Source: SABY01 sp964593705 (lineage in GTDB: Bacteria; Bacteroidota; Bacteroidia; Bacteroidales; 4484-276). From it: DNA of 64,000 nucleotides. Below the pieces are notes generated by a model that saw only the letters and a list, made by a program, of their open reading frames with translations, was not told the DNA's origin and ran no database searches. Positions 55,230 through 63,952 of this stretch are shown one piece after another. Both the position numbers and the translations under genes were made by a program. How positions within the stretch are numbered: the first letter of the stretch is position 1; every line of letters starts with the position of its first letter. The stretch covers positions 1-64,000 of the forward strand of contig CAZQIV010000017.1 of the NCBI GenBank assembly GCA_964593705.1, in the 5' to 3' direction.

Positions 55230-55526
55230 CTATTGAAGGATACTTTTTACAATATTTGATATTGTTTTATTGTCGGCTTTTCCGGCCAGCCTTTTGGAAG
55301 CTGCCCCCATTACCTTTCCCATGTCCTTCATTTCCGTAGCACCGGTTTGTTCAACTATTTCTTTCACCACCACGGTTATTTCATCTTCGCTTATCTGTTG
55401 TGGCAAATAAGCCTCGATAATACCGGCCTGGAATAATTCTTCTTCCATCAAATCCTCACGGTTTTGTTCCTTGTAAATCTGTGCCGATTCCTTGCGCTGT
55501 TTTACAAGTCTTTGCAAAAGCTGCAT
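55230..55526 (-). CDS. YqeY/GatB_Yqey-domain protein, N-terminally truncated
   Basis: A 98-aa ORF matching the C-terminal two-thirds of YqeY proteins (usually ~150 aa): LLQRLVKQRKESAQIYKEQN and EAYLPQQISEDEITVVVKEI, then DMGKVMGAASKRLAGKADNK. The first ~50 residues of the family (the N-terminal helices around the MSLEEKI start) are absent. An in-frame TAA precedes the ATG directly, after MSKTI, so no longer version can be made here. YqeY relatives carry the domain that binds tRNA in GatB, but their role is unclear. The truncation next to the IS remnant suggests a rearrangement. It may no longer be functional. Confidence 0.7.
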   Translation of the reverse strand: MQLLQRLVKQRKESAQIYKEQNREDLMEEELFQAGIIEAYLPQQISEDEITVVVKEIVEQTGATEMKDMGKVMGAASKRLAGKADNKTISNIVKSILQ

Positions 55527-55569
55527 TTAAATGGTTTTACTCATTTTTACGGAGCTTTTTTTCAGATGG

Positions 55570-55788
55570 CTAATATGCAGCTTTCACCTTTGTAATCGCC
55601 ACGTCCACCAACTCGCTTATGTTGTATCGATTGCCGAATTTCACCTCGATAAAATACTTTTTCTTTCCATCAAAATAATTGAATTTATAAAAAAGCATAC
55701 CATCATCCATCTCTTCAACTAAAAGCAATTCGAGTGTGTATGGTACATCGTAAAAAAATATGGATTCGCTATTCCACAAATAAAGCAT
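55570..55788 (-). CDS. hypothetical small protein
   Basis: A 72-aa protein, MLYLWNSESIFFYDVPYTLE..., rich in aromatic residues and beta-strands, that I do not recognise. A TACATTTG box (TAnnTTTG) stands about 20 bp upstream on the minus strand and supports expression. It lies just upstream of the truncated YqeY-like gene, on the same strand. Confidence 0.5.
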   Translation of the reverse strand: MLYLWNSESIFFYDVPYTLELLLVEEMDDGMLFYKFNYFDGKKKYFIEVKFGNRYNISELVDVAITKVKAAY

Positions 55789-55982
55789 TCATAGTTTAAA
55801 TTTTTGCAAATGTAATAATGTATCAAATCCACAAATGGGCTTCACAATAATTTGTTTTGGGTACTGCAATAAAATTAGTTCAAACTCTCAATTTTTCTTT
55901 GAGTCTTCAGTTTACAGCCTTCAGTGTACACCTTACTGCACACTGTGGACTACCGGCTATGTACTGCCCAATGTGTGGTGAA

Positions 55983-57071
55983 TTATAACATAAATGTTTT
56001 TAAATCAATTTTGTCCATTACCTTTACGATGTAATCAATACTTTCATTTGGTGACATTTTTAAAATAGGATGTTTAAATTCAAGTTTTTCATTTAAAACC
56101 TGAGCTACTTCCTTTACCCAATATGTCATACTCATTTGAATTATTGTCCCATTAATTTCTTGAGCCATTTCTACTATTCGGCTTCCTTCGCCAATCCTGT
56201 CAACTAAAATTATTGTGGACATATAATGCAACTGTCTGCCATGATTCATTTCTCGTTCAAATCTTGAAACTTTATCAAGTGATATTTCGCTATTTCCAGG
56301 TCCAATAAACCCCAAATCAAACCGTGCACCAATTCCTGGTTTTACTAATATTGTCGCATCACTTTCACGTTTATTTTCTCTTTGAGAAAGCCAAAACACC
56401 ATCTTTGACTTATTACTTTTAACGGGGTTAATTTGCTTAAATCCAAGAATAGATAAAACAGAACCTAAGATTAGTTTTTCAAACATTTTTCCGTACATGG
56501 ATTTTTCACTTCCTCTTAAAGCCAAAGTCTGTGTGCCAATTGCATAAAATATTTGAAGGAGAGAAGGCCATTTCAAAAGGTAATTGGTTTTGTCAACAAC
56601 AATATTTGTTGAAATATCTCCAAATTCTTTTGTTAATTCTATTGAAGCTGCTTTTAATCTCTCATCAAATTCTTTTAGATGCTTTTCAACAACGTCAGGA
56701 TTACTCCTTAACACATTTTGAATACTCTTTCCTGTAAGACCAATAAACCATTGCAGAAAAACTTTATCTTCTATTTTAAGTCTATTTTCCAAAAGCTCTT
56801 TTAAAACAATAGAGTTCAAATTTGTCTCAAAATTTGTAAACAATTTAGAACCTTTCAGATAAGTTAAAAATAAAGACGCATTACATATTAAAATTCTTCG
56901 CTGTGTTAATCCTTCGGTCAAAGCCCTCACATTACCCCCACATAAAATCGATGTAACTACTTCATTTATTACATCATTGCCCACTCTGTCAATAAGTTCT
57001 TTCCCTGTGAATTTTGTTAGTCGCCTGCCGATTTCTGGAATTTGACTTGAAAGTAATTTTTTCTTGCTCAT
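55983..57071 (-). CDS. type II restriction endonuclease, CfrBI-like
   Basis: A 362-aa protein encoded one base after the stop of the methyltransferase, in the position of a restriction enzyme. I recognise the general look of CfrBI-family endonucleases: the N-terminal IPEIGRRLTKFTGKELID, and a candidate catalytic core ESDATILVKPGIGARFDLGFIG with downstream acidic and basic residues (ISLDKVSRFEREMNHGRQ), followed by IILVDRIGEGSRIVEMAQE. CfrBI recognises CCWWGG, but the site here cannot be deduced. The PD-(D/E)XK residues are not certain by eye. Identification rests mostly on the operon and overall resemblance. Confidence 0.65.
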   Translation of the reverse strand: MSKKKLLSSQIPEIGRRLTKFTGKELIDRVGNDVINEVVTSILCGGNVRALTEGLTQRRILICNASLFLTYLKGSKLFTNFETNLNSIVLKELLENRLKIEDKVFLQWFIGLTGKSIQNVLRSNPDVVEKHLKEFDERLKAASIELTKEFGDISTNIVVDKTNYLLKWPSLLQIFYAIGTQTLALRGSEKSMYGKMFEKLILGSVLSILGFKQINPVKSNKSKMVFWLSQRENKRESDATILVKPGIGARFDLGFIGPGNSEISLDKVSRFEREMNHGRQLHYMSTIILVDRIGEGSRIVEMAQEINGTIIQMSMTYWVKEVAQVLNEKLEFKHPILKMSPNESIDYIVKVMDKIDLKTFML

Positions 57072-57072
57072 G

Positions 57073-58257
57073 TTAAAAATTTAGAAACGGCTGTTTATTT
57101 GTTGGCACTTCTGTGTTTATCCAATTTATTTTTTCGGCATCTTCATGTAGCCAATTGAAAACATCATCTTTAATAAGACTCATATATTCTTCGTCCTGTT
57201 CAAATAAAACAAACCTTCTCCCATTTTTCACAGCAGCTTTACCAGTGGTTCCAGTGCCTGCAAAAGGGTCAAGTATGACATCATTTTTGAACGAATAATA
57301 TTTGATTACTTTTTCAGCCAGTTCTAAGGGAAATACAGCTGGATGATTTTTATTATATGAAGGATGAATTTTCCATAAATTAGTTGTTTCGTAACCATCA
57401 TCAATTTTAGATTCTTCAACTAATTTTTGGTCAGGGTGTTTTCGAATGTGCCAGTCAATTAATTTGTCTGTTTGTTTTCGATAAACCAAAACATATTCAG
57501 TAACAGGAACTGGTTTGTACTGTAAGGGGCTTCTATCTGCTGCAAACCTTCTGCCACGACCTGTTGCCCAACCCGCTCCTTCTGGCTTGACCCAATGAAT
57601 ATCATCTATAAATTCAAAACCTTCTTCGATAAAAAGTCTATGAAAGTCAAAAGGAACTGCAATTCTTCTTGATGCTTCACTTCGGCTGGCACGCCTAATT
57701 AAAACAGGAGAAATATTCATAACGAAAAACCTGCCTTCGTTCAGGACTCTGTGTGCTTGGTGAATTATTTTTCTGATTTTAAGAAGATATCCTTCATAAG
57801 TTAAATATTCAGAATATTCAGGCCTTGCATTATAATATGGTGGTGATGTGAAAACTAAATCAACCGATTCACTTGGTGTTTCTTGCAGCAAAATCTCTGA
57901 ATCACCAAGTCCAATTGTGTTCCTCAAATTTGAAATTTTCGGAATTGAATTTCCATTCTTCTTTACTTCTTTTCCATTTTTTCTACCAAGTAATCTTGAT
58001 TCGAGTACTTCTTTATTTGTTGTTTTCTTTTCATTAATTAATGTCGAAATTGCATCAATTACGATTTCACCAATACTTTCATTATTTTTTGATTTTACCG
58101 GAACTCTCCATATATGATACCTATCATCAACTTCAGGTAATCCAAATTCTATAGCTTTTTCAAGCTCAATTGATTTTAAAAAATTGCGTGAAACCGTCTT
58201 TGCTTGTTCCACTGTAGTTATTTTGTAGTTTCTTTTTTTCGTTACGCTATTTCTCAT
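57073..58257 (-). CDS. site-specific DNA methyltransferase, probably N4-cytosine type
   Basis: A 394-aa methyltransferase. The catalytic motif IV is DLVFTSPPYYNARPEY (TSPPY, residues ~130-145), the form typical of N4-cytosine enzymes. The cofactor motif I comes later, DVILDPFAGTGTTGKAA (FxGxG, residues ~340-356), which gives the beta-class order (IV before I). ERFFVMNISPVL and EYVLVYRK are conserved strands. It would protect the site cut by the neighbouring endonuclease. The gene overlaps the HTH regulator by 11 bp at its start, and the endonuclease follows after one base, so the three genes form one operon. Confidence 0.88.
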   Translation of the reverse strand: MRNSVTKKRNYKITTVEQAKTVSRNFLKSIELEKAIEFGLPEVDDRYHIWRVPVKSKNNESIGEIVIDAISTLINEKKTTNKEVLESRLLGRKNGKEVKKNGNSIPKISNLRNTIGLGDSEILLQETPSESVDLVFTSPPYYNARPEYSEYLTYEGYLLKIRKIIHQAHRVLNEGRFFVMNISPVLIRRASRSEASRRIAVPFDFHRLFIEEGFEFIDDIHWVKPEGAGWATGRGRRFAADRSPLQYKPVPVTEYVLVYRKQTDKLIDWHIRKHPDQKLVEESKIDDGYETTNLWKIHPSYNKNHPAVFPLELAEKVIKYYSFKNDVILDPFAGTGTTGKAAVKNGRRFVLFEQDEEYMSLIKDDVFNWLHEDAEKINWINTEVPTNKQPFLNF

Positions 58258-58453
58258 CTTTATTTTTAATTTTAGTCAATAATTGGTCAATTTCGACATC
58301 AAGAATACCTGCAATTTGATATAATACTTCAAGTCTCGGTTGCTGTCGGTTTTGAGCATAACCATTTACCATATTATAACTCTTGCCAAGTTTTTCTGCA
58401 AGCCAGGTTTGTTTTATTCCTTTTTCTTCAAGTATTTCTTTAATTCTATTCAT
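58247..58453 (-). CDS. XRE-family HTH regulator (controller-like) of the restriction-modification operon
   Basis: A 68-aa helix-turn-helix protein: MNRIKEILEEKGIKQTWLAE, then KLGKSYNMVNGYAQNRQQPR as the recognition helix, and IAGILDVEIDQLL. It is first in the operon and overlaps the methyltransferase by 11 bp. By position it is likely a C-protein that sets the order of expression of methylase and nuclease. I did not find a clear operator by eye. Confidence 0.8.
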   Translation of the reverse strand: MNRIKEILEEKGIKQTWLAEKLGKSYNMVNGYAQNRQQPRLEVLYQIAGILDVEIDQLLTKIKNKDEK

Positions 58454-58710
58454 TTCGCAAAAATATCAGATTGCTAAAATAGATTAATTATCTCATTTTT
58501 CAATATATAAAATGTTTGATTTTTCAACAGTTAATAAGAGCGTTGGAATGGAGAATGCTCTTTTGGATGCCATGCATTTGATATTGCATTGGGGCATACA
58601 AATATGCCTGAATGTGGGAGACTTTTCATTTTGTTTTTTTATGTAGCTAATTTTCAAATATCATTGACTTTTTTTTCAACTTACTTGTAATAATGGCAAC
58701 AAACCTATTA

Positions 58711-59985
58711 TTATTCATCCCTCAATGCATCAATAGGCCTTACGCTTACAGCTCGCTTTGCAGGAATTAAGCCGGCAAAAGCTCCTGAAATAATTAAGAT
58801 AATCAACGAGGTTACGGCAATCCTAAAATCAATCTCCGGATTTTTAAACATTTCATTTTCTACACCAAAGGTGATAAGTGCATAATTTAGACCTTCAACC
58901 AGGGCGACTCCCGCAACCAATCCGAGGTATCCGGCAAGTGAGGTGAGAAAGATAGATTCGATTATGATTTGAGTCATTACATTGCCGGGAGTAGCGCCGA
59001 TGGCTCGCTGAATGCCAATTTCGCGCGTACGTTCTTTTACAATTACAAGCATAATATTGCTTATCCCGATAACGCCAGCAAGCAAAGTGCCAATACCCAC
59101 AACCCATATTAAGCCCGAAATACCTGCAAACAAACCTGTCATCTGATTAAATTCTTCTTCAAGGTTGAAATGGCCAAAGGCTTCATCATCGTCAGGATGG
59201 ATGGAATGACGGCGAGATAGCAGGTCTATTACTTTTGTTTCGATAACTGAAGCCGGCACATTATCATTGGAAGTAATCGAAAACCATCCCACAAAATCAC
59301 CATAATTGTAGGTTTTCTGCAATGTAGTAAAGGGAATGTAGATGCTTTGTTCTTTTTCGCCCCCAAAATTTATGTTTGTATTCAAGGGTTTAAACACTCC
59401 CACCACCTGAAAATACACTCCCTGAATCCGGATGTATTGTCCAACGGGATTGTCCTCTTTTTCGAAAAGTAATTCACGAACCCGGGTGCCAATCACGGCT
59501 ATTTTCCTCCGTTCCCCAATGTCTTTCTGATTAATAAACCTTCCCTCGAAAATATCCATCGGATCAATAAGATTCCAGTCGGGATATTCACCAAGTATCG
59601 AAAAAGCCCCGGTCTTATTGTCTCTCACCACATTGTTGGTGCCATCACCCGAGGATCATCCCTGAATTTTTGGTGCAAGATATTTGATTTCAGGAATGTT
59701 TTGTCGCAAGGCTTCAATATCATCATTCCTAAAGTTTACATTACGGCCACGGGGCAAGCCCTTGTAAGGCATGGTGGTTCGTTGCCCCCATACAAAAACG
59801 CTATTGGTAGCAAAATCTCCCATCCCACTACTTACTCCATTTTCGAGCCCCTTGCCCGAGCCCAGCATGATCATCAACATAAAAATGCCCCAAAACACCC
59901 CGAAGGCTGTCATGAAAGTGCGCAGCTTATTCTTTTTAAGCGTGTGGAAAATTTCCTGCCATAAGTCCGGATCGAAGAATCGCAT
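58711..59985 (-). pseudogene. MacB/FtsX-type ABC transporter permease with an in-frame TGA
   Basis: Two ORFs in one frame (59985-59656 and 59631-58711) read through a single TGA at 59656-59658 as one 424-codon permease, colinear with its neighbour at 60555-61787. The N-terminal helix is LRTFMTAFGVFWGIFMLMIM, followed by a MacB-like periplasmic domain (IQG*SSGDGTNNVVRDNK, FEGRFINQKDIGE, IRIQGVYFQVVGVF), and three C-terminal helices with GVIGISNIMLVIVKERTREI and GIQRAIGATP. The end is RAVSVRPIDALRDE. If the stop is real, the protein loses its first helix; it may be a base error. The ATP-binding subunit is not in the window. Confidence 0.75.
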
Positions 59986-60124
59986 CGGTGTGTTGGGTTA
60001 ATGGATAATCGTTATTTGTTAATTGGCATTTTTGACTGTTGACTACCTATCCCGAAAAAAAGAAAATTTTCTCCAAAGAAGTCCTTCGTACAATCAATCA
60101 TATAGTCATTCTATAATTCAATTG

Positions 60125-60545
60125 TTTCAGTTCCCGCAGTGGCGGGATTTCCCCGAAAAAACGGGGCAGGCTGCTACGCTCAACATTCAATCATTCTCAT
60201 TTTCGCTTCGTTCGCCTCTTTCGCTTCGTTCTCTCAAGTCGCTAAAGTCTCTTCGTTCTCTAAAGTCTCTTCCTTCGCCTGTTTCAGTCATTCAGTTCCC
60301 GCAAGGGCGGGATTTCGCTTCGCTCAACATTCAATCATTCTCATTTTCGCTTCGTTCGCCTCTTTCGCTTCGTTCNNNNNNNNNNNNNNNNNNNNNNNNN
60401 NNNNNNNNNNNNNNNNNNNNNNNNNNNNNNNNNNNNNNNNNNNNNNNNNNNNNNNNNNNNNNNNNNNNNNNNNNNAGTCATTCAGTTCCCGCAAGGGCGG
60501 GATTTCGCTTCGCTCAACATTCAATCATTCATTCAGTCATTCAAT
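60125..60545. repeat. low-complexity tandem repeat region with assembly gap
   Basis: A unit with CAGTTCCCGCAAGGGCGGGA, TTTCGCTTCGCTCAACATTC and TCATTTTCGCTTCGTTCG occurs three times (from about 60125, 60290 and 60480), plus many short TTCGCTTCGTTC/TCTTTCGC runs. A 100-N gap (60376-60475) is inside. It lies between the two ABC permease genes. The plus-strand ORFs here are artefacts of the repeat. Confidence 0.75.
60376..60475. other. assembly gap (100 N)
   Basis: Exactly 100 N, a scaffold gap inside the tandem repeat. Confidence 0.99.
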
Positions 60546-60554
60546 CATTCCGCA

Positions 60555-61787
60555 TCACTCATCCCTCAAAGCATCAACAGGCCTGATGGAAGCAGCTCGT
60601 TTGGCCGGAAAATAACCTGCAAGCATCCTGGCAATTATTAATAATAATGTTGCGCCGATGGCAATGCTGAGGTTAGCCTCGGGGTTTCTGAAAAATTCTG
60701 TTTGTATGTGTGGTGAAATCAATTCAAGAAGCCCCACCCCCAACACCAGTCCTATGTATCCCGAAAGTGCCGTAATAAAAACTGCTTCCTGCATAATTAG
60801 CATAATAATCGAAAATGGCGTTGCTCCCATCGATTTACGGATACCTATTTCCTTGGTGCGTTCTTTCACAGCAATCATCATAATATTGCTAACCCCGACA
60901 ATACCGGCTATAATTGTTCCAACGCCAATTATCCAAATAAACATCCGGATGGCCGCAAATAAATCGAGGAATTTCTTGAATTCTTCCACACTATTCCAAA
61001 TAAACATGGCGCTTTCGTCCTCCAAGTCAAAGTTATGCCGAACCGACATTTTCGATCTTATGTCTTCTTCAACCACCTTGCTTTCAGCTACTGTTGCAGC
61101 ACCCACGGTAACTGCGAGTGTTTGAAGCCTGTCTCGTCCGGCAAATACTTTTTGCCCGGTGCTAACAGGTAAGTAAACCGTTCGCTGGTTATCCTGCCGG
61201 CCATCATCATCTTCAAAAACGCCAATCACCTTAAAAGGAATCCCTTTAATGTTGATGTATTTCCCCATGGGATCTTCTTCCTTAAAAAGAGCATCTTTAA
61301 CATTAATTCCAATGCTTGCCACCTTCAGACTCTTTTCCACATCGAAGTTATTTACAAACCTGCCTTCGAGTATATTTATTTTTTCGATAATCTTATAATC
61401 GGGATGAACCGTGCGAATATCAAAGTTGCCATAGTTATTTTTATAGCTTACGGTATTATCGCCCCACAGGTTAAGCCTTCCCGAAATCAGATCGACACCA
61501 TCCACATTTTGTTTCAGTTGATTATAATCACGGTTATCAAATTCGATGAAACGACCCGGTTTTAAACCTTTGTAGGCCATGGTAGTTCTTCCTCCCCAAA
61601 CCCAGAGCGTGTTTGTTGCCGATGATTTAAACTGATCACGGACACCATTCTCTAGCCCGTGTCCCGATCCCAACAAAATAATAAGCATAAAAATCCCCCA
61701 GGCTACACTGAAGCCTGTGAGGAAAGTCCTTAGCTTATTTTTTTTGATGGTGCTAAAAATTTCTTCCCATCTGTCGATAAAAACCAT
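60555..61787 (-). CDS. MacB/FtsX-type ABC transporter permease
   Basis: A 410-aa intact permease. The N-terminal helix is LRTFLTGFSVAWGIFMLIILL (residues ~20-40), then a MacB-type periplasmic domain (GRTTMAYKGLKPGRFIEF, INILEGRFVNNFD, INIKGIPFKVIGVFED), and three C-terminal helices (IWIIGVGTIIAGIVGVSNIM, VFITALSGYIGLVLGVGLLE, LSIAIGATLLLIIARMLAGY). The FtsX motif is VKERTKEIGIRKSMGATP. It ends RAASIRPVDALRDE. It is paralogous to the gene at 58711-59985; two such permeases side by side usually serve one tripartite export system with an ATPase and an adaptor, which are not in this window. Confidence 0.9.
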   Translation of the reverse strand: MVFIDRWEEIFSTIKKNKLRTFLTGFSVAWGIFMLIILLGSGHGLENGVRDQFKSSATNTLWVWGGRTTMAYKGLKPGRFIEFDNRDYNQLKQNVDGVDLISGRLNLWGDNTVSYKNNYGNFDIRTVHPDYKIIEKINILEGRFVNNFDVEKSLKVASIGINVKDALFKEEDPMGKYINIKGIPFKVIGVFEDDDGRQDNQRTVYLPVSTGQKVFAGRDRLQTLAVTVGAATVAESKVVEEDIRSKMSVRHNFDLEDESAMFIWNSVEEFKKFLDLFAAIRMFIWIIGVGTIIAGIVGVSNIMMIAVKERTKEIGIRKSMGATPFSIIMLIMQEAVFITALSGYIGLVLGVGLLELISPHIQTEFFRNPEANLSIAIGATLLLIIARMLAGYFPAKRAASIRPVDALRDE

Positions 61788-61931
61788 TTAAAAAATATTT
61801 TGCCGCATCAAACATAACAATTTTTTTAATGATAGATTTTGTAATCTAATATCTAATACAATTATATGTTATAGATGTAAATTTGACGGCTTTGAAAATT
61901 AAAAAAATGATAAACTTAAACTATTCACATT

Positions 61932-62966
61932 ATGCTATCTCCATTATTTAGCCATTTATTAATTCCATTTTTGATGGCCATGTTTTTGGCCATCAACATG
62001 GGTGGAAGCGGAACCGCTCCAGCATTCTCTGCAGCTTACGGTTCTAACGTTATTCGCAAGAGTATCATACCCGGAGTTTTTGGTATAATGGTTTTTATCG
62101 GGGCTATTGTGGCCGGAAAAGGTACGGCAACTACCATGGGAAAAGGCTTGCTTGCTCCCGAAATGATGACTTTCGAACTGGTTTCGATCATACTTTTCGC
62201 CATAGCCATATCCTTGTTAATAGCCAATCTTGCCGGGATACCTCAGTCAACAAGTCAGTCAACAGTCTTTGCTGTTTCGGCTGCAGCATTTTATTATCAT
62301 TCCCTCAATTCTCAAAAATTGTTAACGGAAATTGTTCCCACCTGGTTTATTCTTCCGGTAATTTCCTTCGCATTGTGTTTTTTAATCGGGAAGTATATTT
62401 ACAAACCATTAAGAAAGAGAGGCTACACTATTTCGCACAAAGTAAACGAAAGCCCAATACTCAAAACTGCAATTGTTGTTATGTCGATGTATGTGGCATT
62501 TTCGATTGGTGCCAATAACGTGGCAAATGCCGCAGGTCCTATTGCTTCGATGACAGCCAATGAATTGGGCATTGGGCTTAACGAAAATTTTACACTCATC
62601 ATGATTATTGCTACCTTGATTGTTGCTCCATGTTTTGGTATTGGGAGTTCGCTATTCGGCCATAAACTTGTACAAAAAACCGGCAAAGAAATTTTGCTTT
62701 TTGGCCGGGTTGAAGCCGTAATTATTGCCTTTGTCTCGGCAAGCCTTTTGCTCATGGCCTCAATCTCCAAAGGTATCCCCACCTCGCTGGTTCAACTTAA
62801 CGTAGCTGCTATTCTCGGAATTGGTGTATCAAAACTTGGTTTTAAGAATATTTTTAAGAAAACTGAAGTCAACAAGTTTTTCCTGATGTGGATCATATCG
62901 CCCATTATAGCCTCAACCATTACTATTGTAGCCATTGTTATTGCCGAAAAAATCGGGATTATATAA
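61932..62966 (+). CDS. PiT-family inorganic phosphate transporter
   Basis: A 344-aa polytopic membrane protein of the PHO4/PiT family, which imports phosphate with H+ or Na+. The two inverted repeats carry the family signatures: MAMFLAINMGGSGTAPAFSAAYGSN in the first half and FSIGANNVANAAGPIASM in the second, each with the GxN...A core. About nine to ten hydrophobic segments are present (IVFIGAIVAGK, ISLLIANLAGIPQSTSQS, LIVAPCFGIGSSLFGH). No PhoU-like gene adjoins. Divergent from the permease gene, 144 bp away. Confidence 0.9.
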   Translation: MLSPLFSHLLIPFLMAMFLAINMGGSGTAPAFSAAYGSNVIRKSIIPGVFGIMVFIGAIVAGKGTATTMGKGLLAPEMMTFELVSIILFAIAISLLIANLAGIPQSTSQSTVFAVSAAAFYYHSLNSQKLLTEIVPTWFILPVISFALCFLIGKYIYKPLRKRGYTISHKVNESPILKTAIVVMSMYVAFSIGANNVANAAGPIASMTANELGIGLNENFTLIMIIATLIVAPCFGIGSSLFGHKLVQKTGKEILLFGRVEAVIIAFVSASLLLMASISKGIPTSLVQLNVAAILGIGVSKLGFKNIFKKTEVNKFFLMWIISPIIASTITIVAIVIAEKIGII

Positions 62967-63045
62967 ATTTTAACAGGACATTAACAAACTTTTATAATTT
63001 TTATCAGGCTACTTTATTCAGTTTCAAGTAATTTTACTTTTCTAT

Positions 63046-63108
63046 GAGTACCTTTTCTCTAATATTCTGCCATTTTTTGGCAGAATAAATATTAGAGAAA
63101 AGGTACTC
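63046..63108. repeat. 63-bp near-perfect palindrome
   Basis: GAGTACCTTTTCTCTAATAT followed by TCTGCCA pairs with TGGCAGAATAAATATTAGAG plus AAAAGGTACTC, with three extra bases in the right arm. It is strong enough to end the transcript of the phosphate transporter gene, and it abuts the next repeat. Confidence 0.8.
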
Positions 63109-63204
63109 AAGCAAAATTTAAAATGCATTGTCGATAATATGAAAGGTAGGTGAATAATAAAGCTCTAAATTGCAAAATATGCATTTATAAATTTTGCCGA
63201 CTAA
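63106..63204 (+). mobile_element. second copy of the MITE-like core (29572-29658 type)
   Basis: Core 63111-63197 runs from GCAAAATTTAAAATGCATTG through TGAATAATAAAGCTC to TGCATTTATAAATTTTGC and matches the insert in the HicB-like gene with only a few differences. Its ends are inverted repeats. It lies just after the palindrome and before the hydrolase gene, so its insertion did not break a gene here. Confidence 0.65.
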
Positions 63205-63242
63205 GTTTGGTAAAATGAATTACTCAGAAAACACTAATTATT

Positions 63243-63911
63243 ATGAAAGATTTGTTTCAAATTGCAGCAGCCGAAATTGGAGTTAAAGAAATAAAAGGTG
63301 ATAAAGACACACTGCGCATTGTGGATTATGCACAGGAATCAGGCTTTAACAGTATTACCGATGACGAAACACCCTGGTGTAGCATATTTATAAATTGGTG
63401 CTGTATGAAAGCTGGTTTGCAACGCACCCATAAGGCCAATGCCCGGAGCTGGCTCACTGTTGGCCTGCCTGTCGAAAATCCAATTCCCGGGGATATCGTG
63501 GTTTATTGGCGCAATAATCCGAAGTCCTGGCAAGGCCATGTAGGAATTTTTGTAGGATATTCAAAAGATCACCAGCTTGTATTTACTCTTGGCGGAAACC
63601 AAAAAAACAGTGTTTCCATTCAGGGTTACGATGCTTCAAAAGTGCTTGGGTTTAGAAGACTTTCATCAGAGGGAAACATGGAACTGCCATCAGGCAATTC
63701 ATTACTAAAAGTTGGTAGCCGGGGCGATGAGGTAAAAAAATTACAGCAAATCCTCAACGACCTTGGATACAATTGTGGCGCTGCCGATGGGGTATTTGGC
63801 CCACGAACAGCCTCGCAACTTATGGCGCTTCAAAAAGCCGAAGGAAAAAAAGCAGATGGTATTTATGGAAAAGATACTATGGCTATGATTGAGAATATCT
63901 TCCAACGTTAA
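63243..63911 (+). CDS. CHAP-like (TIGR02594-type) peptidoglycan hydrolase with PG-binding domain
   Basis: A 222-aa protein without signal peptide. Residues ~1-140 form a CHAP-like NlpC/P60-fold domain of the TIGR02594 type: AAAEIGVKEIKG, TPWCSIFINWCCMKAG (candidate catalytic Cys in PWCS), PIPGDIVVYWR, and GHVGIFVGYSKD (candidate His). Residues ~155-222 are a peptidoglycan-binding type 1 domain (LKVGSRGDEVKKLQQILNDLG, VFGPRTASQLMALQK, KADGIYGKDTM). This layout is typical of phage or tailocin endolysins, also found as domesticated chromosomal genes. Another gene starts 42 bp downstream. Confidence 0.85.
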   Translation: MKDLFQIAAAEIGVKEIKGDKDTLRIVDYAQESGFNSITDDETPWCSIFINWCCMKAGLQRTHKANARSWLTVGLPVENPIPGDIVVYWRNNPKSWQGHVGIFVGYSKDHQLVFTLGGNQKNSVSIQGYDASKVLGFRRLSSEGNMELPSGNSLLKVGSRGDEVKKLQQILNDLGYNCGAADGVFGPRTASQLMALQKAEGKKADGIYGKDTMAMIENIFQR

Positions 63912-63952
63912 ATCTTAAAATTAAAATTCCACACTTCTAAAAAACATACATT

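Noticed and set aside
11603..59658. TGA recoded as a sense codon
   Set aside because: Several genes in the window end normally at TGA, and only two in-frame cases exist. Nonsense mutations or base errors explain them better.
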